From NCBI GenBank assembly GCA_030998015.1, contig JARWMV010000237.1, forward strand, positions 682,001 through 746,000: 64,000 nucleotides of DNA, written 5' to 3'. Position 1 is the first letter of the stretch, and every line of letters begins with the position of its first letter. The notes beneath the pieces were generated by a model. That model ran no database searches and was not told where the DNA came from. It was given only the letters and a program-made list of their open reading frames with translations. Shown piece by piece: positions 23,250-33,768 of the stretch. Both the position numbers and the translations under genes were made by a program. The stretch comes from Ceratorhiza oryzae-sativae. Taxonomy: Eukaryota > Basidiomycota > Agaricomycetes > Cantharellales > Ceratobasidiaceae.

Positions 23250-25425
23250 TCACGTTCCCAACTTGACCAGCTTTACGCTGTGCTGAGTCTCGGTGCCTGG
23301 ACCTCGAGTGATACTCAAGCATGCTGCGGTTCCCGCGGAGTTGAACTTGGAGGCCAAAGCGGGATTGATAACGATGGATGCATCGACGATCTGGCCGCCA
23401 TTGTCTATCAGCGAATGGAAGTGTTTTTGAATCGCTTCACGAACCTTTTGGAACTCCTTCAGCCTGCTCGGAAAAACTAAGATGTCCGGAGTAGCTCCCT
23501 TAATTTTCAGGAGATCTAAATGCAGGACACTAAGATTCACGTCCTCATGTACTTCCCTGGGGGCTGGGAATATAGGGTAGAAGCTATATGGAGCAAAGCG
23601 TCAGATATCCGACCATCTTGCTCGAACAAACAGCAATCACCTTTGCTGTTCTAGGATTTGTCGGCAGAGCATGGTCATTGAATCTTCAGATTCGGCGGAT
23701 GGCTCGTCCGCTATTTCGAGAGCTTGTTTGAAAAAATGGTCCTTGCGGATATGGAACAAAACGTCCACAGACGTCGCACCAATGGTAAATCCGTTTACTG
23801 AGAACGTGCTAGGGTTTGGCACCAATTGGCACCGCTTGGATGTGTAAAGGTCAAATAAGAGAAATCTGCTTGCGTACATGGTACATACCCGAGATAAACC
23901 AAGTTCAGGGTCACGCTCCAGAGCGGCTTGGGGGAGTACAACGTGGCTGCTGATCATATCACGGATACTAGGGACGAGAACGATCACTAGTTCTGGCATG
24001 TCGCCTTCGAGCCGAGCCAAAGGTTTTGATATGCGTTCTCTGAACAAAGAAGCAGGGCTCATATCAACATCCCCATTTTTGATGAACGGGTGGTTGGAGT
24101 CCACAAACGGCCCAAGCTACATATCGCAATCACTCGCCCCGAAATAGTGGAGAACAATATGCACATACCAGTAATAATAAATCTGGCCGCTCAGTTCGTA
24201 CGGTTTCAATGATTTGGGCGAGCGGTTTGTAGTCCAGGTCCGATTCAAATGTGAAGGGGCCACAAGCAACGAAAGATTTGAGTGATTTTTTCACTTCGGA
24301 CTTGCTTGTGGTCGGCAAAGGGGGTAACTGGATGTTTGATAGTTAATCCATCCACCCACACCTTAGCGGTCAATACACACACCCTCAGAACTTCAGACAC
24401 AACAAACCTGTCGCCAGAGCCGTTTTTCCCCTTCAACGCGACTATCATACCAGGGAAAAAGTCTATTCCAGTGGAACCAGTACCATGTTTTGACGCGCAG
24501 CGGATCTTCAGGTTGGCGTCAAACTCCAAGGGAACCCGTGCACCAGAGCCCACCATCCGAGGGGATTCTAGTAGTATCGATGATTCACCAAGTTTTGTAT
24601 CACCATCGTTGACTATCCGCCCTACTACGACCACTTCGTCCTGAGCCCAGAGTTAAAGATGGCCAGCGGCCTGTACGCAAACTGCTCACTAGGGAAACAA
24701 CACTAGGATCTCCCAATTCCTTTAAGGCATAGTGTTGCTGAATCCTCGCGGCTACATTGTATATCTGTTCGTCCAAAACTGTTTAAAGTCAATATAGATT
24801 ACGATTCTATAGAGCCATGTATACTGACTCGACGCCCGCTCAAAGAGCTTCTCGTGCATATAGCGATCTGCCTAGGTTGAAAGTTATTGCCAATAAAGGA
24901 AATGGCCGCACTTACACCTATATGATTCTACATCTTGTGGCATCGCAAAATTAACGGGACGACTGGCTGATGAGCTCGCGTAATCAGCCAACGACGTGAC
25001 AGGTGCCTCAGTCTTGACGCCTGCTCTTGTCTGCATCCTACCGCCTGAAGGGACTGCAAAAGGGTTTGCGCCCATTACATTGCTTCTAGTTACGGTTTTA
25101 GTCACAGTCTTTTTCGCGGTTTGAGCCTTGGTCTGGTTGACTTTGGCTAGGTCTCGCTGAAGTTGTTTTTGAAGATCCCGCGCAGTGCTGGCAGTAAAGA
25201 AGGATATGGGCTGATCCTTGACAGCCGAGTTATACATGAATGCCTCCCACTTATACCGCAGATCCTCTGGCGAAAGATTGAACATTTGACACATTGATAC
25301 ACCTATAACAACGCGATTGAGAAATTCCAACGAGCAGCTCCGTAGCCCTCACATTGTATTAACACCTCCTCCTCGATGCCCGGGAATGCCTCTATCAGCT
25401 GAGGTTTGAGTGATTCCGGGTCCAT
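23250..25425 (-). CDS. POL12: DNA polymerase alpha subunit B (Pol12/POLA2)
   Basis: The regulatory B subunit of DNA polymerase alpha-primase, needed for replication initiation. The first exon begins MDPESLKPQLIEAFPGIEEE at 25425 and splices (T|GT) to CVSMCQMFNLSPEDLRYKWE, the conserved N-terminal domain. A Lys/Thr-rich linker (KTVTKTVTRSNVMGANPFAV) leads to RPVNFAMPQDVESY. The OB-fold region shows VVVVGRIVNDGDTK and FFPGMIVALKGKNGSGDRFV. The inactive phosphoesterase domain shows LGPFVDSNHPFIKNGDVD, ELVIVLVPSIRDMISSHVVL and PNPSTFSVNGFTIGATSVDV. The end is TPDILVFPSRLKEF then IVINPALASKFNSAGTAACL, stopping at 23250. All family blocks appear in order. Confidence 0.92.
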
Positions 25426-26820
25426 GGCGAGCTAGCAGCAGAATACCAACAGGATACGTGTGGAGGCAGGGATAAGGTAGGTACGCGGCCACGTGACAAG
25501 TGGTCTCTGTCATCGAAATGACGCAAATGTGGACAAACTTTAACGTCCATGAAACCACCCCGGCGTTCGAAGTAATAAATGCAGTTGCCGTTGAATAGGA
25601 GTGCACCCGTTCAGTGGAGAGACGGTCTCGTGCTAGGCGTATCTATCGATGTCGATGGAGGCTTGGTAGTGCCCGCAAGGGCGCAACTTGAGCGTGGGCT
25701 CAATCTGTTCCACGAACTTGTCAAAGTTGCACCATCGCATATCTTGGTTAGTTCGTTTCTTTATTCGCCTACTGGCACCAAAATATCGGTAAATGACTGG
25801 GCTGAGCACACAAGTGCCGCAAGCCTTGGTCGGCGTTTCAAGTGTGGTCCAGACAAGCCCAATTCCCTCGCGTGAGCCATGACACCAAAATTTGCCCATA
25901 GCTCACCACTGATGTTACGTACTGCAGGCTGATTAGGGGGAACGGAGAAGGGGTCACAAGGACACGATTGGACGCATGATTGTGGCTGACAAGGTTAGAC
26001 CGATCGGTGATTTGCATTTCTCACTCTCAAGCGACCGCGGCCTAGGCAAAACTGCGGGCGACACCGTGATTGGACGGCTGAGGGGGGAATTTTGAGAACA
26101 CGTATGGGCATGTACGAACAGACAGAATCTCAAACGATAACCACAATACAAAAGGAGCATCCCTTTGGTTCTATTCCGCAACCGAATCGATAAGATGGAT
26201 GCCGAGGGATGACCACTTCACCACCATTGGTGCTCCGGCACAAAAAAAAGAAAGCACAGGAACCGGACTTGCGTATCGAAGCATTCGACCGGTGCGACAT
26301 CTTGAACGCTTCTGTCGTCATTGTGCAAGGTAGCTCGATCCGTTGTCTGCAAGAGGCAGCGACTGTATGCGTGTCCCGTCGGCGTTTGTGCCGCTTCGCT
26401 TTGGCTGTTCGCCGAAGCTTGATGGGGCCGAGGCATATGATTGGACCGCGTCATGCATTGCGCGTGCATGTCAACCCGCGGCGCACCAGTTGGATCTGTT
26501 CCTTGGACGCACGTGTACGAGCCACAGCTGACCGCTGTTCGCGTTTTCCGCACGCCATGACGGTGGGCCAGCACCACGAACAGCGACATAAAATTTACCC
26601 CTTATTACGTTTCCGTGCCTGTAGCCGACATATTTAAGCACCTTGAGCCTACCCCTGTTCGATGCTGCAAATTTTGTCTCTATTCCCCCGCGTCTTCTGC
26701 GCGTGTCGACATTGATGTTTACGGTTACGTGATCGTGCACTGAAAAGGGAACATATAATCGGCAACTAGACAGACAACCACCACCATCCGCCTACTCTTT
26801 TCTCTCTTCTCGCAAGGGCA
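25426..26820. other. 1.4-kb intergenic block with unassigned open frames
   Basis: Open frames on both strands (25579-25875 plus, 25633-25899 minus, 26209-26637 plus, 26218-26589 minus) overlap each other and show no family signature. The 300 bp or so upstream of 26821 would be the promoter of the next gene. I can assign no function here. Confidence 0.45.
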
Positions 26821-27853
26821 ATGCCCGGTCCAGGAGCACGAAACAAAAATAAAAACAAGAAGAAAAAGACCAACAAGAATAAAAATTCGAGTGCTGCCAC
26901 CTCTTCTACCCCTGCCGTCGCCACTCCTCCGCCCGCTCCTCCGAAAGATGCTAAACCAACGGGCATAGCGGCTGCTATCCTCGACCCGGGAACGGGTCCA
27001 CGCGTTCGAGATCTCTTTGTCTTTTTGTCCTCGGCGTTTGCGGCTCCTCCGTCGTTGGACGACGCAGTGTGATTGGTTCTTTGACTCGGCGACGTTTGGG
27101 ATCATCGAACAGCTCTTGCCCGATGAACTTGCGCTAGTGAGTTCATTCATTCAAGCCCAGCTGGGCAGAGCCTGATTCTGATACGTGTGTAGATTTTGCA
27201 TTACAACAAGTCGAGGTTGACGGCGAGGATATGCCCCGCCTGTCGGAGGTTTTACAAACTTGGGGACCAACTCCCTCTGCTCTCGCCCGAACCAGGATCT
27301 ATAGACGAGCTGGACCGACAGCAAGAGGACCCAAGGACGCTCGACGAACAGCAAATCAGTGGCCTTTGTACGCCCTCGCCCCTTTCCCTTGCCCACACAC
27401 TCTCTTACTAACTAACCCTGTTCTCGCTTCCTCCTCACCCCCAAACCTACTCCGCACCAAACGGCAGGCTCGTTTATCTGCTTCAGTCTCGCCCTCTTCA
27501 ACTACCCAGGCGCACGAGGCGCTTGGGGTCGTACGGCCGAACACCTCGACTCTTGGACCACCGAACTCCTAAACGGACCTGGAGCAGGAATTCCCGATCA
27601 AGGGATGAGCGACCTTGTCAAAATGACGCGCAATCATGATTTGGGGATCGGCTATATGATTGCACGGCCTTGGCCTGGTGCGCCTGTCTTGTACGAGTTT
27701 GACGAGGACGTGGTCGAAGGGCGCGATGGCGAAGAGTTATGGGTGGAGGAGGAGCGGAGCGAGGCGAGTTACTCGTATTCGAGTGAAAGTGAGGACGAGC
27801 CGAGGGGACGAGAGCGAACAATCAAGCCGCTTGGTGCGAGCCGCGGGCGATGA
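26821..27853 (+). CDS. conserved basidiomycete protein of unknown function with CPAC motif
   Basis: The start at 26821 gives a very basic leader (ARNKNKNKKKKTNKNKNSS) and an Ala/Pro-rich stretch. The core reads CDWFFDSATFGIIEQLLPDE and, after an intron with a GTGAGT donor near 27139, ILHYNKSRLTARICPACRRF. A second intron (about 27368-27468) joins to SFICFSLALFNYPGARGAWG, then RTAEHLDSWTTELLNGPGAG. The C-terminus is acidic and Ser-rich (YSYSSESEDEPRGRERT), ending at 27853. Between the leader and CDWFF the frame changes near 27060 and needs a short intron with a poor donor or a one-base correction. I recall similar cores in other Agaricomycetes but no named function. The Cys pair hints at metal binding, but I see no second Cys/His pair. 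Nuclear location is possible from the basic leader. Confidence 0.65.
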
Positions 27854-28038
27854 GCGGCAGGATACGGGGGATCTGTATTTCTTTTCCAGTCTTTTTCCTT
27901 GGCGAGATTCTGTATCCATTCCTCTGCTCTGCGCTGGACGGGTTTTGCATTCTCATGGTCAGCGCATCGTTTCTGTCGCTCGTCTGTTCTTTCTGTAGTT
28001 GATATAATTTGTCGCAATACTACTCTTGTACCACTAGG

Positions 28039-29302
28039 CTACACGGCTTTCTCTTTGCCTTTGTTCGCTCCGCTCGCTCTCCATGCGGCTAGAATGAGTT
28101 CGATGATGTCGTCTACGCCTTTGCCGTGCTTGACAGCGGCAAAGACGGTTGGGCCCCCATCTCGGATCGCTGCTGCGTCGCGGGACATGACATCAAGAGA
28201 TGCGCCGACATAGGGCGCGAGGTCCGTCTTGTTGATCACCAGGAGGTCGGACTGGGTTTGGAGGATTAGAAAGAGATCGTATTGACGGTAGAGGTGCGTA
28301 CTTGGGATATACCCGGTCCGCCTTTTCTTGGGATTTTGTCACCCCCGGAAACGTCAATCTAAACTACTGAGCTTATGTCCCGGTCATCGCACGAGGTGGA
28401 CGTACGACATAGATGATGTAGTCGGCCAACTCGCGCGAATAATTTGCAGCCAAATTATCTCCTCCGCTCTCCACAAACAGCAGTTCGCATCCGAATTGAG
28501 CCTATACTCGTCGCTGAGCTAGCGTGCCTCTGGCCAGGGTCAACCACTCACCTGGAGCTCCTCCAAAGCACCCAAGTTGGCAGAGACGTCCTCTCGAATC
28601 GCCGCATGAGGGCAACCACCGGTCTCGATAGCCCTAATGCGCTCGGCAGGCAGGGCGCCGTTTCGAATCAAAAACTCTTGGTCCTCGCGGGTAAAGATAT
28701 CGTTTGTCGTCACGCCTGCGCACAACCCGTCTTGGCACACACACGCCCATGCTAATCCTGATCATAGGGACGAACCGATGTTATATTGATCCCTCAGCTT
28801 TTGACACAGTGCGAGGGTGAGCGCGGTTTTGCCCGACCCCACCGGGCTGAGGCGAGCTGCACATCAGGATCAACGTTCCCCTAGCAGCAAGATCGCGAGG
28901 CTTACCCGCCGATGCCTACGGTAAACGCCCGTTCGGTCCAATCGCGGCCCGCGTAGTTGGGCATATCGCGCTCGGCGAACTTGCCTGGGCAGGGGTAGAT
29001 AGGGTCAGACGGATTGCAGCAGGAGGGAGGGCGGGCGGGCGGGCAGACGCAAGGACAGACCAACCTGCGTGCTCGAGATGTTCGTGGGTGTGGCCATGCT
29101 CCACCGGCGTCCAGGTTCCGCCGTGGTGATGGCTGTGGCCGTCGTGGTCGTGGGTGTGGTGGTGGTGGTCGCCGCCGTGCTAGCCGGTGCATTTAGCGTC
29201 GAGTGGCACAACCGAGACGACTGGACTGACTGTATGCGGCTGTTCAGGCAGATGGGACAACGCAGACGCGAGCTCAAACTTGCATACCCCGTTGTCGGTC
29301 AT
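28039..29302 (-). CDS. ureG: urease accessory GTPase UreG with His-rich N-terminus
   Basis: A SIMIBI-class GTPase that delivers nickel to urease with the UreD/UreF partners. The first exon codes only MTDNG (29302); an intron of about 118 nt then joins to a His-rich segment ([20 protein letters not shown]). The P-loop is [20 protein letters not shown]. Next come [19 protein letters not shown], then [18 protein letters not shown] with the Cys-Pro-His nickel ligand, [38 protein letters not shown] and the guanine-specificity motif [12 protein letters not shown]. It ends GKEKAV at 28039. A longer start at 29413 is in the same frame. The His-rich stretch is known as a nickel store in eukaryotic UreG. 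The nickel permease gene at 41109 fits the same pathway. Confidence 0.95.
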
Positions 29303-29535
29303 CGCTGCGCTGTCTGTCGGGGAGGGGGGAACGGCATATGCGGGGTCTGGGGCGCCGCCGGGACTATAATATCCTGGATGCCGATCTACGCCGAACGGGG
29401 GATCAACTTCCAATAAACCCGCAATTTACCAAGCCGACTTTACCCAACGGTCTTATCTCTCGTTTGGGACCGACGGCACGTTATGTCATCCGAGCCAGCT
29501 CCCCGTCTTGACCACCACCCACCACCCGCCACACG

Positions 29536-30423
29536 ATGGCCACCCAGGCCTACACGATCGTCTCGGACTTTACGCATCCCGGCGACGACTACGAGATCGC
29601 CGTCCAGAAAGAGGCCATCCTTTCCGAGGATGTCGACGCGCTGTGGGAGACGGAGGCCGGTCCTTCGCGAATATCGCTCAAGCGACGCATCCCACCTCGC
29701 TTTGTCGCCGTCACCAACTCTCATTCCATCACCGAGCAAACTCCATCTGTTACCCCAGCAAAGTCCGAGCCTAATGACATTAGCTCTTGGTACGCCAGCC
29801 TATCTCGAACAAATCAAGAGCTCAACTCGACATCTGCGCCTGCACCAGCTCCATCTCTCGCTCCCACTCCTTCCTCGATAAACCCAAAGCCACAACGCCA
29901 AAAGCCGACCAAAAATGACTGGTTCATCCGACGTGCGCTAGCAAACGCTCCAACCGATGCGCTGCCAGCCCCCAAGTCTAGCATTGCAGACATGCTGAAC
30001 CAATCACCCCTGTCCCTCCAAGACCCTCTCCAACCACCCGTGTTTCTTCACCTGAATCCAACGAATAGAGGATGGGGCATGCTTCAGCGGCACGGGTGGG
30101 AGGAAGGTCAACCACTTGGTCTAGGTATAGGCGCCAGTCGTACAGCTCCGGCCACACCTGCGCACGAAGATTCACCCGAACCAGACACATCTCGCACCGC
30201 GCTCGTCACGCCACTTCGGACGACTCTCAAAATCGACAAGCGGGGGATCGGTCCAAGATCCAAGTCGACACCTCGGCCGGCTGTGACGCACTCGATGTCG
30301 GACATTCGACTTGCGGCTGAGAGAGCTAGGCGGGACCGGGATGGGAGGGGTAAGCGTGGATTTGCGAGGACGGCCAAGCGCGAGGCCGAGGAAAGGAATA
30401 GGATATTCCAGGAGCTCAATTAG
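29536..30423 (+). CDS. G-patch domain protein
   Basis: A single-exon gene for 295 residues. The G-patch lies around residues 172-200 (FLHLNPTNRGWGMLQRHGWE then EGQPLGLGIGA). G-patches bind and stimulate DEAH-box RNA helicases, so a role in splicing or ribosome biogenesis is likely. The N-terminus is MATQAYTIVSDFTHPGDDYE. A Pro/Ser/Ala-rich linker precedes the domain, and a strongly basic helical tail follows (RARRDRDGRGKRGFARTAKR), ending RNRIFQELN. The exact orthologue in yeast or human is not clear to me. It is divergent from UreG (233 bp between starts) and convergent with the methyltransferase gene, whose stop is 66 bp away. Confidence 0.85.
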   Translation: MATQAYTIVSDFTHPGDDYEIAVQKEAILSEDVDALWETEAGPSRISLKRRIPPRFVAVTNSHSITEQTPSVTPAKSEPNDISSWYASLSRTNQELNSTSAPAPAPSLAPTPSSINPKPQRQKPTKNDWFIRRALANAPTDALPAPKSSIADMLNQSPLSLQDPLQPPVFLHLNPTNRGWGMLQRHGWEEGQPLGLGIGASRTAPATPAHEDSPEPDTSRTALVTPLRTTLKIDKRGIGPRSKSTPRPAVTHSMSDIRLAAERARRDRDGRGKRGFARTAKREAEERNRIFQELN

Positions 30424-30489
30424 ATGTGCAGCAATTTTGGACTAAATCGACTGATCAACTATGTAACCGCGTGCAATAATGATGTATTT

Positions 30490-32014
30490 TTAGTTCCGGG
30501 GTTCAACAACAAGTGCAATGTTCCTCGCGCTCCCACTGTTTAGTTGATCGAATACGTTGACGACTCGCACAGTCGACTGACTTGCAAGCTGCTCGGCCAA
30601 ATAAACTGCCCGGTCCACCACAACCAAACTCTCAATCACCGGACCGATCAACGCTCTGAGCACATGAAGCATTTCAAGCCTGAAAGCCAGTCGCTCCGTC
30701 TCTTCATTGTTCTCGTCTCCTCGCGGCACGTCCACGCCCATCTTTGCACACGCTATACCCAAGAATGTTTCCCGATTCGCATAGGCCCGGTCAGGTAGCC
30801 GCCCGAGTCTAGTTTGGGGCTGAGCGGACGGCGACGAAGTAGAGAGTAGACGAGCCAGAAGCGCTCTCCAGACGATTTTCCGTCTCGCCAGCGCTGCACG
30901 GGCTCGTTCAGCTGGCGTTGAAGACCATTGAGCCGGACATTGGGCTGCGAGCTGCAGGTGGTTTGAGTTAGGCGAGTCTGGTGGGCGACACGGACGTAAG
31001 ATGAGAGAGGGGAAGTCGTCTTGTGTGGGGTGTTAGTATAAAATTATGGTTCAACGGGGAAGACGTACTCGCATCCCGCATAATGTTATAACAACATCCG
31101 ACCAACGCGAGCGCACTCGGCCTCCGCGTTCCCCACTCGTGTGCGCAAGGTTACGAAGTACCTAAGCACGGCGGGCGTCAAGCTCCCACATGCGTGCAAT
31201 CCCGTCACCAATACATTTCTTTGTCCAGCTACCTCTAGACCCGAGATCCACTCGTCGACCGCACACGAGAGTGAATCGGACGTGATAAATAGCGTGCGGT
31301 GCGTCACGGCTTGCTCAACTTGTTCACTAGACATTGCGCCGTTGAGGTCCTTTCGAGCTTGTTGGCGTTGAGCATGAGATAATCCCTGTCCGCGCAGCGA
31401 TGCCCCCTCTGTTTGGCTCTCGTCTCCGTCTAGAGCGAGTACCCTCGCCCCGGGATCTGATTCGGCAAGTCGACGAGACAGGTACCCCTGCCCAGCCCCA
31501 ACGTCGACGATTAACTTTGTCCGAGGAAACGTCTGACCGATGAGCGTGCACAGTTTATCGATTTCATGTGCCTTTTTAGGAGACATCCCCACGAGGGACG
31601 GAGAAGGATTGTCGAGCGAGGGGTCTATTTCGCGCGGAAGTTAAGCGCGGATATGTCGTTTAGGAGAGATACGAGCGATGGATCGAGCGTATTGTCTTGT
31701 GGGCTGCGTTTGTGAGTTTTACCCGGTAGGAGGGCAAGGAGGGGAGTCTTACCTTGGGGGACATGTTTCCCAGCTGCGCTCTCGATCAGGATATCTATAA
31801 TCTCTTGGCGACAATTCGCATCAATTCTTCCTGCCCATGTCCACCAATCCGCGACCCATTCGCCTTGGATAGCAACTTCGTTTGGATGAGCTGATACAAG
31901 CGATTCCACGAGCGGCGACGCCAAAAAAGACAGTAGTCTAGAAATATAATCGTCGATTCTATGTGGCGCAAAGCTAAGAGGTAGATTAACGTCTAATGGT
32001 AATAACAGAGGCAT
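30490..32014 (-). CDS. METTL25/RRNAD1-like methyltransferase
   Basis: An AdoMet-dependent methyltransferase of the METTL25 family (substrate poorly known). The start at 32014 is MPLLLPLDVNLPLSFAPHRI; an in-frame ATG at 32092 is possible. A 5' exon (ADWWTWAGRIDANCRQEIID) joins over a roughly 128-nt intron to DPSLDNPSPSLVGMSPKKAH, the family signature. The AdoMet site is KLIVDVGAGQGYLSRRLAES. The domain continues NVLVTGLHACGSLTPAVL and, after an intron with a GTACTT donor, ALALVGCCYNIMRDA. The C-terminus is ALIGPVIESLVVVDRAVYLA, then VRVVNVFDQLNSGSARNIAL. The order of blocks matches the family. It lies convergent with the G-patch gene. Confidence 0.85.
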
Positions 32015-32144
32015 GGTGGTAATCGAAAACGAGATCGAGTGCCATGTTGTGGTCTGTTTGGCATTCCCGACAGGCGTGAACGATAGGACCACCGCCGTTC
32101 AGGGCGTGGATGGTAGCGGCCACTTGTGAATCTCCTTCCCTATT

Positions 32145-33215
32145 CTAACCTCGACACTGCGTATGTCTACCTTTCCCAAATTTAAGAGCCGTCAGAAAAC
32201 GTTCGGTGCAGTCGATTGACCGAGGTCGCTGTGCTTTCCAAGAACTGATCGACATGATTAATCGTAGACTCTCGATCAGCTTTTGGATCAGGTAGAGGCG
32301 GCGGCGTGAGGGGCGTGAGTACCCAAGCAATGGATATGTGAAACCGGGGTTGAGAGTAGTAAGGTAGTTGTCGAAGTGATGCAATATGTGAGCTTAGGGA
32401 TTGGGACAACTCCTGTAACTGCACAAATATCGCTGTTCAGCACGAGCTTCCAAGGCAATTGGGCAGACCAGACTTGCTTGTTTGTGTCCTGCCCCGACCT
32501 CGGCACATAAAAATGAACGCGTCTTTTCGTCATTCGTCAAGAGAGTAAGTTGAGAAAACGAAGCTGTGAATCTACCAAACTGCTGTTTTCTCAAGCATGC
32601 GCTTAAACCAACTAACAAGCTTACTGTTTACTCTGAGCCGCAGCTTTCCTAACCTCTTTTCTCAAATCATCTCTTTGATGGGTCGGAGAGGAATAGGCCT
32701 CGATAAACTCAAGTGCATCGACATTTTTGAAGGCGGTATCGGGGTGTCTTCGGGATCCAAGAAAGAGTGCCATTCAGGATTAGCTTCCCGAACACACCGG
32801 ACAACTTCTCGGAGCATGGAGAGTAGCTCTCCCTCTAACTTGATTGGGACGTAAACGTGTCCAACGAATTGACCTTCGACGTATGGAATGGATCTTGTTC
32901 GGCCTTGGTGCTTGGATGGATCATCTACTGGAGCTACGCAATGCATAAGTACACCAGACAAAAGCGTTTTTAGGATATGGGCGTACGTGGTGTAAACAGC
33001 GTTGGCTCCAACCCAGGCAGTTTCCTATGGCGTAGTTAGTATTTTATGGTCGTTTATTAGCTTGTAGAGGCTTACTTTGTTTTCTTTGGTACTGACGTTA
33101 GCTGATTAGACTCGTCAGTTTTACGCTTGGCAGGCGCTGTATCTTTCGATAATTCATGGCTAGTGTCGACTTCAGTCTCAGAGTCGTCAGAGTAGTCAAC
33201 GAGAGCGTTCAACAT
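32145..33215 (-). CDS. USB1: U6 snRNA 3' phosphodiesterase USB1/Mpn1
   Basis: A 2H-phosphoesterase that trims the oligo-U tail of U6 snRNA. The start at 33215 reads MLNALVDYSDDSETEVDTSH with a basic tract (VPKKTK). The middle exon gives QFVGHVYVPIKLEGELLSML and the first H-x-S motif in SKMSMHLSLSRPIPLRPI. A later exon gives TRSFLCAEVGAGHKQ and then the second H-x-S motif, QPRFHISIAWVLTP. Both catalytic motifs are therefore present. The C-terminal end is ambiguous: the frame after ESTATSVNRLHRTF stops at about 32182, while the frame one base away continues TALKFGKGRHTQCRG to 32145. The break falls in a run of four T (32196-32199 on plus as A). Confidence 0.85.
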
Positions 33216-33768
33216 ACAGCAGTGGTGGCCGAGAAGACGCGTCTGGTTAGCGCTGGAGGTAATAGGAAGCAGGCTCGTCAAACAACCCCCGACGCAAAGG
33301 CTCACACTAGTTTCCGTTCGATAGGCAGAAGGTAAAATGTTGAAAGGAGGGGTAAAGTTGTGCAGACACGAACTATGCACGCCTGGGTATCAAATGTGAT
33401 AATATGACGAAAAAGATTAATTGTAATCCTGGAAGGATTGGATTGTCCGAAAAATTCACATGCGACATAGTGAGGCAGACCCACGGTCAACTCTAGTAAA
33501 AGGCGAGGGTTGAATGCGATATGTATTCACCTCTGTCGCTGTTGTAGCATACGGCGTTGGGTTAGGATGTTTCAGCCAGTTTAATTGATTCCGGGTTTGT
33601 GGGCCCCGAAACTCGGTGGTTACTCAAGACCCTAGACGTTACATATACAACAGTCGATACATGCTAGTGTACAGAGTGAATGACCTAGAGCATGATAGTA
33701 CAGCCATGTTACAAAACAATATAGATGCACACGAAGAGAAAAAAGAGCCAGAGCCTAGTTCAAACCCC
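33216..33768. other. intergenic, no gene recognised
   Basis: 5' side of USB1 and 3' side of the F-box/LRR gene. Short frames here have no recognisable content. Confidence 0.4.

Noticed and set aside
23076..23480. A 134-codon plus-strand frame
   Set aside because: Mostly antisense to the last exon of POL12.
31625..31680. Apparent frame break in the METTL25-like gene between the 5' exon and the MSPKKAH exon
   Set aside because: An intron of about 128 nt with a GTAAGA donor, CTTAAC branch site and AAATAG acceptor joins both parts in phase.
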